Positions 1 through 6,248 of a stretch of 11,035 nt of DNA are shown here, piece by piece. The stretch's first letter is position 1; every line of letters starts with the position of its first letter. The position numbers and the translations under genes are program-made. Origin of the DNA: JBCCRH01 sp039208045 (lineage in GTDB: Bacteria; Bacteroidota; Bacteroidia; Chitinophagales; Saprospiraceae). Under the pieces are notes generated by a model. That model was not told where the DNA came from. It made no database searches and saw only the letters and a list, made by a program, of their open reading frames with translations. Where the stretch lies: positions 1 through 11,035 of the forward strand of contig JBCCRH010000188.1 in the NCBI GenBank assembly GCA_039208045.1, given 5' to 3'.

Positions 1-1628
1 ACTCTCGCCGTATTGGCCGATCGCCTCACGGCTCCCCCAACCTGAGCGAGGGCGAATATGCAGATATACCAGGACAAACGACGATTTTGGGTGCAGCTAA
101 GTTTAGCGGTAAAACAAAAAATGGGCTAGGCGTGGGTATTTTGGAAACGGTAACAGCGGAAGAACGCGCCGTAATCGATAGAGGTGGAGATCGTAGTGAA
201 GAGGTAGTGGAGCCACTATCCAATTATTTTGTTGGCCGCTTGACGCAGGATTTTAGGGAAGGCCAAACTGTGGTAGGTGGTATTTTTACCGCTACTAATC
301 GATTCCTGGATGGTACAGGCTTAGATGACCTACACCGCTCTGCTTATTCCGGAGGCGTAGACCTATTGCACCAATGGAAGGATCGAACCTATTTTGTTTC
401 TTTCAATGGTATTTTTAGTCGAGTCAACGGTTCTGAAGAGGCAATACTAAATACCCAGACCGCCTTTGAGCACTACTTCCAGCGGCCAGATGCCGATTAT
501 CTGAGTGTAGACTCCACTGCTACTAGCCTATTGGGCCATGGCGGTACCATCAAAGCAGGTAAAATGGCAGGTAATTGGAACTTCGAGGGTGGTGTCACTT
601 GGCGTTCTCCTGAACTAGAACTTAATGATATTGGCTTCATGATTAATGCCGATGAGATCAATCACTTCTTCTGGACGGGCTACCAATGGAATGAGCCCTT
701 TTCTGTTTTTCGGAATATGAATCTCAATTATAACCACTATGCGCGCTGGGATTTTGGGGGTAATAATCTGTATCAAGCTGTTAATACGAATATTGGGATG
801 ATGTTCAACAACTTCTGGCGCTTTGGCACGGGCGTTACTTATGAGCATCGGGATATTTCGAACAGAGCCTTATTTGGGGGGCCAGCTTTGCGCCGCTCTA
901 AGGGCTTTGCGAACTGGTATTTCCTATCCACTGATAACCGGAAAAAAGTACAATTCAATTTGAATGCCACCATCGCGCGTGGCTTTGAGCGCAATGCACC
1001 ACGTACGGTTGCCTTTCAAAGTTATAGCTTAGGGGTAACGATTCAGCCTTTAGATGCCTTTAATATTTCTATCCGCCCAGGCTACAATCAAAACCAACGA
1101 AAAGTGCAGTATGTCACCGACCGAGAATACCAGGGGGAAACGCGCTACATTGCCGGCACGGTAGATCAGCAAACGATGAGCGTAACGGTTCGATTTAACC
1201 TAAATATCACGCCCAATTTTACGATCCAATACTACGGGCAGCCTTTCATCTCCCGTGGCCGCTACACCAAGTTCAAATATATTACCGACCCACAAGCTGA
1301 TTTCTTCTACGATCGCATCTATGAGTACAGTGATAACGAAATATTCTTTGATGCAGAATCGGAAGAATACTTCGTGGATGAGAACCGAGACGGCGAAGCA
1401 GACTACAGCTTTGGCGATCCTGACTTTAACTTCATGCAGTTGCGTTCTAACTTGGTCGCCCGTTGGGAGTATATCCCTGGCTCAGAAATCTTCCTCGTTT
1501 GGGCACCTGGCATTACTAACTCAGAAGATCCCCGCAAGGGCTTGATCGAAAGCTGGCGCGATGGCTTATTTACACAACAGCCGGAGAATATATTTTTGAT
1601 CAAGGCTACGTATCGATTTCTTTATTAG
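1..1628 (+). CDS. DUF5916 domain protein, C-terminal part (5' end outside window)
   Basis: The frame is open from the left edge (first full codon at base 3) to the TAG at 1626-1628. There is no credible internal start, so this is the last ~541 residues of a longer protein. It begins with SRRIGR, matching the segment before the barrel-like region in DUF5916 proteins. It ends with the block typical of the family's C-terminus (DPDFNF, then RSNLVARWEY, then IFLVW) and a final strand ending in an aromatic residue (YRFLY). Alternating polar and aromatic strands throughout suggest an outer-membrane beta-barrel. Family members usually carry an N-terminal signal peptide and a CBM9-like sugar-binding domain; those would lie outside the window. 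The molecular function of the family is not established; a role in envelope or glycan uptake is inference. An acidic DENRDGEAD stretch at 1377-1403 resembles a calcium-binding loop. Confidence 0.88.
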   Translation, partial: SRRIGRSPHGSPNLSEGEYADIPGQTTILGAAKFSGKTKNGLGVGILETVTAEERAVIDRGGDRSEEVVEPLSNYFVGRLTQDFREGQTVVGGIFTATNRFLDGTGLDDLHRSAYSGGVDLLHQWKDRTYFVSFNGIFSRVNGSEEAILNTQTAFEHYFQRPDADYLSVDSTATSLLGHGGTIKAGKMAGNWNFEGGVTWRSPELELNDIGFMINADEINHFFWTGYQWNEPFSVFRNMNLNYNHYARWDFGGNNLYQAVNTNIGMMFNNFWRFGTGVTYEHRDISNRALFGGPALRRSKGFANWYFLSTDNRKKVQFNLNATIARGFERNAPRTVAFQSYSLGVTIQPLDAFNISIRPGYNQNQRKVQYVTDREYQGETRYIAGTVDQQTMSVTVRFNLNITPNFTIQYYGQPFISRGRYTKFKYITDPQADFFYDRIYEYSDNEIFFDAESEEYFVDENRDGEADYSFGDPDFNFMQLRSNLVARWEYIPGSEIFLVWAPGITNSEDPRKGLIESWRDGLFTQQPENIFLIKATYRFLY

Positions 1629-1638
1629 ACTTGTTCCG

Positions 1639-1676
1639 CTAGCCTAATCAAAAAGCTCTTCCAGCTTTTTGGCTAG
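1639..1676. terminator. Inverted repeat at convergent gene ends, candidate bidirectional terminator
   Basis: AAAAAGCT (1650-1657) and AGCTTTTT (1663-1670) form a perfect 8-bp stem around a 5-base loop. Outside it, CTAGCC (1639-1644) pairs with GGCTAG (1671-1676), with five unpaired bases (1645-1649) on the left only. The A-run/T-run layout would suit termination from either side, and the element lies exactly where the DUF5916 and thioredoxin genes converge. It overlaps the stop and last codons of the thioredoxin gene, which is unusual. No T-run follows the outer stem, so the call is tentative. Confidence 0.45.
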
Positions 1677-3002
1677 GGCCTCCCCGCGTAAGTTACGCGC
1701 TAGGATTTTTCCTTCTTGATCAATCAGTACGGTTTGAGGAATAGAGGAAACACCGTACTGCTTAGCTACTTCATTACCCCATCCACGGAGGTCACTGACG
1801 TGGTGCCAAGTCAGGCCATCTTTCTCAATCGCTTTTAGCCAGCGGTCTTTTGTTTTGTCGAGGCTTACCGCCAAAATATCGAAGCCTGCCTCCTTATACT
1901 TGTTGTATAAGCGTACCACATTGGGATTTTCTCTACGGCAAGGGCCACACCAGCTCGCCCAGAAGTCTACTAGTACTACTTTCCCGCGCAGATCGCTCAG
2001 CTTCATAGTCTCACCCTCTGGGGTCTGTTGGGCAAAATCAGGTGCTTCGCCCCCAACCATAAAGCTTTGAGCAGAAGCTAACTGCTGCTTCAAGTTATTA
2101 GTTGCAAAAGGATCTGACTTTTCGAAAGCCTTGATAAACTGCTCGCCAAAGTGCATTAAATTGCTGTGTTGCTTGCGGCTCAGCACAGCAATGACGCCAG
2201 AAAGTGCCATTTTGTGGGTAGCTGATCCTTCAGGAATTTGCGAAAGCACATTATCAATATATTGCTGGTGTACTGCTGCTGGGAGATTCAGTCCAGTCAG
2301 GGTGTTGGTATAGCCTTGAAAGACTTCGAATACCCAAGGCAATCGATTGTAAGTAGCGTCTTTAAAATCGACAAACTGGAAAAAATTCTTTGCGAAATAG
2401 TCGATTTCGTTGGGATAGCCTGCGCCATTATTTTGGAAACTAAGGTAGGTATTCAAGGCTGTAATTTTGCCCAGAAATGGATTGGCTTGCTCTAGGGAAT
2501 CCAACAAGTTTTTCTTCTCCACATCCAGCTGCTTCATCTGCTCGATCACTGCTTGCAGCTTCTCTTTATTATTTTGATAGGTGCGGTACTTGCGGATCAG
2601 CCCTCCAGTTTGCTGCTTATGCTCATTGAGCACTACTTTAAGTGCCTGATAATCGGCATTTAGGGAGGACCCTACGATTTTTGCCGTGCGCATATTTTTG
2701 CAGTTCCCCTTTATCTTAATGTTATCCTCGGAGCCTAGCAACACTGGTAGAGTCATTTTGGGCTGTGCGCCAATGTAGTAGAAATTAGGTTCTCCCTTTG
2801 GAAGGCTAAACTGATAGACCCCCTCCTTGGCAGATACTCCTTTAAATGGTTTGAATCTCGATCCGTCAAAAGTATAGACATTCAGTACTTTACCACAATC
2901 CGTCACTTCGCAGGTGATCGTTACCTCTTCTTCTCCGGGACTAACAAAAGCAACGCTCCATACATACACTGCAACCAACAAAAACATATAGAAAAATCTC
3001 AT
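1644..3002 (-). CDS. Secreted TlpA/ResA-like thioredoxin with DUF4369-like N-terminal region
   Basis: A 452-residue thiol-disulfide oxidoreductase predicted to act outside the cytoplasmic membrane, reducing or isomerising disulfides in envelope proteins. Residues 1-20 form a hydrophobic Sec-type signal (MRFFYMFLLVAVYVW...). No lipobox cysteine follows, so it is probably periplasmic or anchored by an uncleaved signal rather than a lipoprotein. Residues ~27-110 are beta-rich and resemble the DUF4369 region common in Bacteroidota TlpA proteins; ~120-310 is a mainly helical middle part. The thioredoxin fold covers ~316-452, with active site WCGPC at 351-355 and the cis-proline loop SIPQT with Pro 422. 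The ATG at 3002 is preferred. An in-frame TTG at 3011 would add three residues, but it sits between the ATG and the likely promoter and breaks the N-terminal signal pattern less cleanly. The gene stands alone, convergent with the DUF5916 gene. The family is clear; the substrate is unknown. Confidence 0.92.
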   Translation of the reverse strand: MRFFYMFLLVAVYVWSVAFVSPGEEEVTITCEVTDCGKVLNVYTFDGSRFKPFKGVSAKEGVYQFSLPKGEPNFYYIGAQPKMTLPVLLGSEDNIKIKGNCKNMRTAKIVGSSLNADYQALKVVLNEHKQQTGGLIRKYRTYQNNKEKLQAVIEQMKQLDVEKKNLLDSLEQANPFLGKITALNTYLSFQNNGAGYPNEIDYFAKNFFQFVDFKDATYNRLPWVFEVFQGYTNTLTGLNLPAAVHQQYIDNVLSQIPEGSATHKMALSGVIAVLSRKQHSNLMHFGEQFIKAFEKSDPFATNNLKQQLASAQSFMVGGEAPDFAQQTPEGETMKLSDLRGKVVLVDFWASWCGPCRRENPNVVRLYNKYKEAGFDILAVSLDKTKDRWLKAIEKDGLTWHHVSDLRGWGNEVAKQYGVSSIPQTVLIDQEGKILARNLRGEALAKKLEELFD

Positions 3003-3018
3003 CGTCTTCAATTTTTTC

Positions 3019-3049
3019 TAAAATTACAGCTTAATGACAGGAATCACAA
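3019..3049 (-). promoter_or_regulatory. Putative Bacteroidota-type promoter of the thioredoxin gene
   Basis: On the minus strand TTG (3049-3047) is followed after 20 bases by TAATTTTA (3026-3019), one mismatch from the -7 consensus TAnnTTTG. The site ends 16 bases before the ATG at 3002, giving a very short leader. It was called by motif and spacing only. Confidence 0.4.
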
Positions 3050-3098
3050 TTCTAGTCCCGACACTAATCGATTTTAACAAGTGTTTGACAGCTGCTAG

Positions 3099-3125
3099 TC
3101 CCTGTTCGCTCCCCTTTAGTCTAAG
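3099..3125. repeat. Direct repeat copy 1 (TCCCTGTTC + CCTTTAGTCTAAG)
   Basis: TCCCTGTTC (3099-3107) is followed after five bases by CCTTTAGTCTAAG (3113-3125). The same two blocks in the same order recur at 3238-3260. The copies start ~139 bases apart and differ mainly in the length of the join between blocks. Function unknown; a paired protein-binding site is possible. Confidence 0.65.
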
Positions 3126-3154
3126 TAATCAATATGGTGAAATGAGTCCAGCTC

Positions 3155-3181
3155 AATTGTGACGCCAGTGGTGTCACAATT
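3155..3181. promoter_or_regulatory. Strong hairpin / palindrome in divergent promoter region
   Basis: AATTGTGAC (3155-3163) and GTCACAATT (3173-3181) are perfect inverted copies. The intervening GCC and GGT extend the stem to 12 pairs (one G-T) around an AGT loop. No T-run follows, so it does not look like an intrinsic terminator. The position between two divergent promoters suggests an operator or a structured RNA leader. The half-sites contain TGTGA/TCACA as in CRP sites, but the spacer is 11 rather than 6 bases. Confidence 0.6.
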
Positions 3182-3237
3182 TCCCAATTCAAGAAAACAC
3201 ACGCAAATTGTAAAGACCATGCTTAATCTTTCATCCC

Positions 3238-3260
3238 TCCCTGTTCTCCTTTAGTCTAAG
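3238..3260. repeat. Direct repeat copy 2 (TCCCTGTTC + CCTTTAGTCTAAG)
   Basis: TCCCTGTTC (3238-3246) is followed after one base by CCTTTAGTCTAAG (3248-3260). This is the second copy of the element at 3099-3125. It ends just before the putative promoter of the 3329 gene, so a bound protein here could affect that promoter. Confidence 0.65.
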
Positions 3261-3263
3261 CCG

Positions 3264-3295
3264 CTGAACAATCTGCCGTCATTTACGTAGTTTTG
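3264..3295 (+). promoter_or_regulatory. Putative promoter of the 3329-4976 unit
   Basis: TAGTTTTG (3288-3295) matches the Bacteroidota -7 consensus TAnnTTTG exactly. CTG (3264-3266), 21 bases upstream, is a one-mismatch -33 element. The ATG at 3329 lies 33 bases downstream and has no clear Shine-Dalgarno sequence, which is common in this phylum. Confidence 0.5.
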
Positions 3296-3328
3296 TTAGA
3301 GTCTGTTTTTTAACTTACAATCAATATT

Positions 3329-3814
3329 ATGGAATCTCGACGCTCCTTCAATATAAATAGTAACAATAACCCCTTTGGCCTCATTATTGGTCTGCTAGTG
3401 GGTATCCTGATTATGGTAGGGCTATTTCGATTGGCCAACTTTATCTTTCAGATATTGTACTACATCTCACCGATTCTTCTGATTGCAACGCTCATTATTG
3501 ACTACAAGGTAGTAGTGGACTATGGGCAGTGGATTGTGAAAATGCTAAAGCGTAATACGATAGCTGGCGTAGCTATGATTTTGGTTTCAGTCTTAGGCTT
3601 CCCCATTTTATCTGTTTTCCTTTTGGGAAAAGCATTGTTCAAAAAGCGCCTAAAAAAAGCGACAGAAGCATGGGAAAAACAAACCAAAGGAGAGTTTGTG
3701 GATTATGAGGAACTTGATAGCGAGCCCTTAGAGCTCCCCAAAATCAAAGAGAAAGAGCCACAACGAAAGACCAACAAAACAGATACGGGTTACGAAAATC
3801 TTTTTGACGAGTAA
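3329..3814 (+). CDS. Small membrane protein of unknown function
   Basis: 161 residues; not recognised as a named family. The N-terminus is polar and asparagine-rich (residues 8-14). Three likely membrane segments follow at ~16-33, ~35-58 and ~77-101, separated by a short polar stretch around residues 59-76 that includes MLKRN. A basic patch (KKRLKK, 105-110) directly after the last segment suggests that the ~60-residue charged tail (102-161, mixed Lys/Glu) is cytoplasmic. The ATG at 3329 fits the upstream promoter-like site. Its stop is 19 bases before the glycosyltransferase start on the same strand, so the two are probably co-transcribed; a helper role for the glycosyltransferase is only a guess. 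Complete gene; length, hydrophobicity pattern and context support a real protein. Confidence 0.8.
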   Translation: MESRRSFNINSNNNPFGLIIGLLVGILIMVGLFRLANFIFQILYYISPILLIATLIIDYKVVVDYGQWIVKMLKRNTIAGVAMILVSVLGFPILSVFLLGKALFKKRLKKATEAWEKQTKGEFVDYEELDSEPLELPKIKEKEPQRKTNKTDTGYENLFDE

Positions 3815-3833
3815 GTAACTGCTGTACAATTAC

Positions 3834-4976
3834 ATGCTGTACTTCGCTTTGTCAGTCACATTAGCATTAGGCTATAGCCTAATTATCGGTTGGTACCTCT
3901 ATCATTGGAAAAAACTCCCAATATGGAGTCCCTCATCAACCACTTTACCTACTACTTCTATTTCCGTCCTCATCCCCGTCCGCAATGAGGCAGCCACTAT
4001 CGAAGCATGCTTGCGCAGTATTTTAGCGCAACGCTACCCCCACTACGAAATCTGGGTCATTGATGATCACTCTGAAGACCAAACAGCCCATTTGGTGAAA
4101 CAGCTGATGATACATCATCCTCAGCTTAATCTGATCGACTTAGCTCATTTTGCGAAAGCACAACCCACCCAGTCTTATAAAAAACTAGCACTGCAAGTAG
4201 GAATTCAGCACAGTAAGGGAGCGCTGATCGTCACTACCGACGGTGATTGTGTCGTGCCGCCCGATTGGCTACAACTATTTGCTAGCTTTTATGAAGCAAC
4301 TGGTGCTAAATTCATTGCAGCACCCGTGGCTTTCCACCAGGAGCAAGCGCTTCTAGGGCGGTTTCAAACGCTGGACTTTATGGGCATGATGGTGGTGACG
4401 GGCGCTGGCATACAATCGGGGAAGATGCACATGAGTAATGGGGCTAATCTAGCCTATACGCGCGAAGCCTTTGATGCGGTAGGAGGCTTTCAACAGATCG
4501 ATCATCTAGCTTCTGGCGACGATCTCTTTTTAATGCAGAAAATAGCCCAGCAATTTCCAGGGCAAATTTACTTCCTAAAGAATAGCGCTGCAACAGTAAA
4601 GACAGCTCCACAGGCTACCCTCCGAGAGTTTATCCAGCAACGGCTACGATGGGGCACCAAATCGGCGAGTTATCAAGAGGTGTTTATCACTTTTATATTG
4701 GCAGTAGTCTTTTTCTTTTGCTGGAATATTTTGCTGGCACTTTGTTTTATCCCGTGGTTGGGCTGGTGGGCGCTGGTGGCTTTTGGAGTGCAACTTGGTG
4801 TAAAACTAGTGGCCGATTTTGTATTTCTTAGGACGGCAGCTGCTTTCTTTGGACGACGTGATTTACTTCGCTCCTTTTTCGGAGCGCAATGGTTACACCT
4901 TGCTTATATTATTGGCATTGGTACCGCCAGTAATTTGATTAAGCAATACGAGTGGAAAGGTAGAAAAGTCCGATAA
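3834..4976 (+). CDS. Membrane-anchored family 2 glycosyltransferase
   Basis: 380 residues. An N-terminal membrane helix (~3-23) is followed by a GT-A catalytic domain: ISVLIPVRNEA at 43-53 (nucleotide-sugar binding strand), WVIDDHSED at 74-82, and the metal-binding DxD as TTDGDC with D136 and D138. The acceptor-side motif is SGDD (D229, D230), and QQRLRW at 268-273 fits the Q(x2)RW motif of processive and related GT2 enzymes. At least two hydrophobic segments follow (~284-305 and ~308-332), plus a possible one near 352-364. It would transfer a sugar from a nucleotide-activated donor at the cytoplasmic face of the membrane, to a lipid or growing glycan. The Q(x2)RW motif leaves polysaccharide synthesis possible, but donor and product cannot be read from sequence. 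It starts at ATG 3834, 19 bases after the small membrane protein gene, and ends 5 bases from the convergent parA stop. Confidence 0.9.
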   Translation: MLYFALSVTLALGYSLIIGWYLYHWKKLPIWSPSSTTLPTTSISVLIPVRNEAATIEACLRSILAQRYPHYEIWVIDDHSEDQTAHLVKQLMIHHPQLNLIDLAHFAKAQPTQSYKKLALQVGIQHSKGALIVTTDGDCVVPPDWLQLFASFYEATGAKFIAAPVAFHQEQALLGRFQTLDFMGMMVVTGAGIQSGKMHMSNGANLAYTREAFDAVGGFQQIDHLASGDDLFLMQKIAQQFPGQIYFLKNSAATVKTAPQATLREFIQQRLRWGTKSASYQEVFITFILAVVFFFCWNILLALCFIPWLGWWALVAFGVQLGVKLVADFVFLRTAAAFFGRRDLLRSFFGAQWLHLAYIIGIGTASNLIKQYEWKGRKVR

Positions 4977-4981
4977 AGCTG

Positions 4982-5740
4982 CTACCGCAATTTCTTTAGC
5001 TTACGCATCATTTTCAGCTCCTGCCACAAATTCCGATACGACATAGAAGGCTTAGAATAGGGGGAGAAGGCATGCACCGGTGCTTGCTGCAGGCCCATAC
5101 GCTCAAAAACCGCAGATTGAGGTATGATAGTACGCAGAAGTTTTCGCTTACTTTCGCGAAAAGCACTGATGGTCGCTTTGTGTATATTCTTGCGGCGATC
5201 GACAAGTGTAAAGAACGGTACGATCTTACGGGCGTCGTGACCGTGCGCTTCAAAAAAACGAACTACTTGCCAGTAAGAACGCTCTGAAAGTGGCGTTGGA
5301 ATCAGCGGAAACAGCACAAAATGTACTGACTTAAAGATATTTTCCGCTAACATACTGATAGTGGGAGGGCAATCAATGAAGATAAAATCAAAGTGCGCCT
5401 TTAGGGAAGAGAGGGCTATTTTGAGACGCTTTTTCGATTTTTCTAAACTTCCCAATTTGATGTCAAGTACGCGATTTTGAAGACCACTCTTCAAGAGGTA
5501 TAAATTGTTGTAGGCAGTAGACTCTACTTTATCTATCAATTGCTCTGTTCCCTCTAAGGCTCGCCCAATCTCTCCATTTACCTCCTGATTAGCACGCAAA
5601 TAGAACGAAGCAGCTCCCTGAGGATCAAGATCCCAAACAAGGGTTCTCTTGCCTTCCTTAGCCGCCAAGTAAGCAAGGTTTACACAAGAGGTCGTTTTTC
5701 CGACTCCGCCCTTAAGATTGTATAATGCGTAGATGATCAT
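4982..5740 (-). CDS. ParA/Soj-family ATPase, orphan
   Basis: 252 residues, the usual size for short chromosomal ParA proteins without an N-terminal helix-turn-helix. The deviant Walker A motif is KGGVGKTT at 10-17, with signature Lys 10 and catalytic-site Lys 15. The Walker A' region is DLDPQG at 37-42 and the Walker B/switch II segment is FIDCPP at 121-126. The C-terminus is strongly basic (KMMRKLKKLR), as in ParA proteins that bind DNA non-specifically. Such ATPases dimerise on ATP and pattern cargo (chromosome, plasmid, protein clusters, storage granules) over the nucleoid. No ParB or parS-like site is visible nearby, so its cargo is unknown. It starts at ATG 5740, 13 bases after the stop of the 131-residue gene, with AAGGA five bases before the ATG, so the two form an operon. 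Family is certain; role is not. Confidence 0.93.
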   Translation of the reverse strand: MIIYALYNLKGGVGKTTSCVNLAYLAAKEGKRTLVWDLDPQGAASFYLRANQEVNGEIGRALEGTEQLIDKVESTAYNNLYLLKSGLQNRVLDIKLGSLEKSKKRLKIALSSLKAHFDFIFIDCPPTISMLAENIFKSVHFVLFPLIPTPLSERSYWQVVRFFEAHGHDARKIVPFFTLVDRRKNIHKATISAFRESKRKLLRTIIPQSAVFERMGLQQAPVHAFSPYSKPSMSYRNLWQELKMMRKLKKLR

Positions 5741-5753
5741 CTAATTCCTTAAA

Positions 5754-6149
5754 TCAAAGAAGCTCCTTGCTTATAAATATAAGCATATCTTTTTTTATAG
5801 TCTCACTAAATAGCGTAAGATTAGCTTCTATTTGATGCGCACAGTCAGGATAGTAGAACGACCAAATCCCCTTACGCGATGTATTCGCTCCTTGTTGGTC
5901 GTATAAGTGAACGGTAAGATCGGGCTCAGCAGATTTCATTTTCTTGGGATCAGCAGCGAGCGAAAACTCCATGTGGTCGGCTTGTAACAGCTTTTCAAAT
6001 ACAGGAGTATAATCTTTTGAACTTTCTTCAAAAGTGCTCCCTTTTTCCCAATGTATACTGCCAGATTTTTGAGCGTAAGCTGCCAAATAAGCAACAGCTA
6101 AGCCTCCAATTCCAAAGTTTGTAAAGTCAATTACCTTGACTCGTTTCAT
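5754..6149 (-). CDS. Unrecognised 131-residue protein, first gene of the parA operon
   Basis: I do not recognise this family. The protein is mixed alpha/beta and soluble-looking. It has a basic start (MKRVKVIDF), a glycine/alanine-rich weakly hydrophobic stretch at 12-26 (too short and mild for a confident membrane helix), a lysine/acid-rich middle, an aromatic segment near 96-101 (WSFYYP), and a C-terminal helix-like part. The ATG at 6149 is supported by an AGGAAAGGA sequence ending 10 bases upstream and by a good promoter 29 bases upstream. It lies 13 bases before parA on the same strand. That position suggests a functional link: cargo adaptor, activator or regulator of the ATPase. This is inference from gene order only. 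Confidence 0.8.
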   Translation of the reverse strand: MKRVKVIDFTNFGIGGLAVAYLAAYAQKSGSIHWEKGSTFEESSKDYTPVFEKLLQADHMEFSLAADPKKMKSAEPDLTVHLYDQQGANTSRKGIWSFYYPDCAHQIEANLTLFSETIKKDMLIFISKELL

Positions 6150-6178
6150 ACTGGTTGTGTCCTTTCCTGAATGAAGCC

Positions 6179-6213
6179 CAAAGGTAAGATTAAATAAATG
6201 TTAATCAAAGGTA
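6179..6213 (-). promoter_or_regulatory. Promoter of the parA operon with duplicated TACCTTTG box
   Basis: The minus strand carries TACCTTTG twice, at 6213-6206 and 6186-6179, 27 bases apart. Both match the -7 consensus TAnnTTTG. The TTTG of the upstream copy lies exactly 19 bases before the downstream copy, so it can serve as its -33 element. The downstream box is 29 bases from the ATG at 6149. The upstream box could be a second, weaker start site, but no -33 element was seen for it. Confidence 0.65.
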
Positions 6214-6248
6214 AAATATAAGTGAAGTGATTTTGTGGGTAAATTAGT

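Larger units (their letters stand above)
3003..3328. other. Divergent intergenic region with repeats and hairpin
   Basis: This 326-bp spacer separates the thioredoxin gene (-) from the small membrane protein gene (+). No convincing reading frame was seen. It holds a promoter-like site on each strand, a strong hairpin at 3155-3181, and two copies of a split direct repeat at 3099-3125 and 3238-3260, so it is unusually rich in structure. ATGGT near 3134 and ACCAT near 3218 could pair around the hairpin, but only weakly. Whether it encodes a small RNA or only carries regulatory sites cannot be decided from sequence. Confidence 0.6.

Noticed and set aside
1255..1545. 96-residue plus-strand reading frame.
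   Set aside because: Out-of-frame shadow inside the DUF5916 coding region, which has clear family features.
3158..3178. CRP-type binding site (TGTGA...TCACA).
   Set aside because: The half-sites match but the spacer is 11 bases instead of 6, so a CRP-type protein would not be expected to fit.
3178..3189. 12-mer AATTTCCCAATT, also present at 8013-8024 before the antiporter gene.
   Set aside because: AT-rich 12-mers are expected to recur a few times by chance in 11 kb, and nothing around the two copies matches.
3126..3237. Small mobile element (MITE) bounded by the direct repeats.
   Set aside because: The repeats are too long for a target duplication, they are in direct orientation, and no terminal inverted repeats were seen between them.
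4951..4992. Hairpin GGTAG/CTACC between the convergent glycosyltransferase and parA ends.
   Set aside because: Only five pairs with a long loop and no T-run; not distinguishable from chance.
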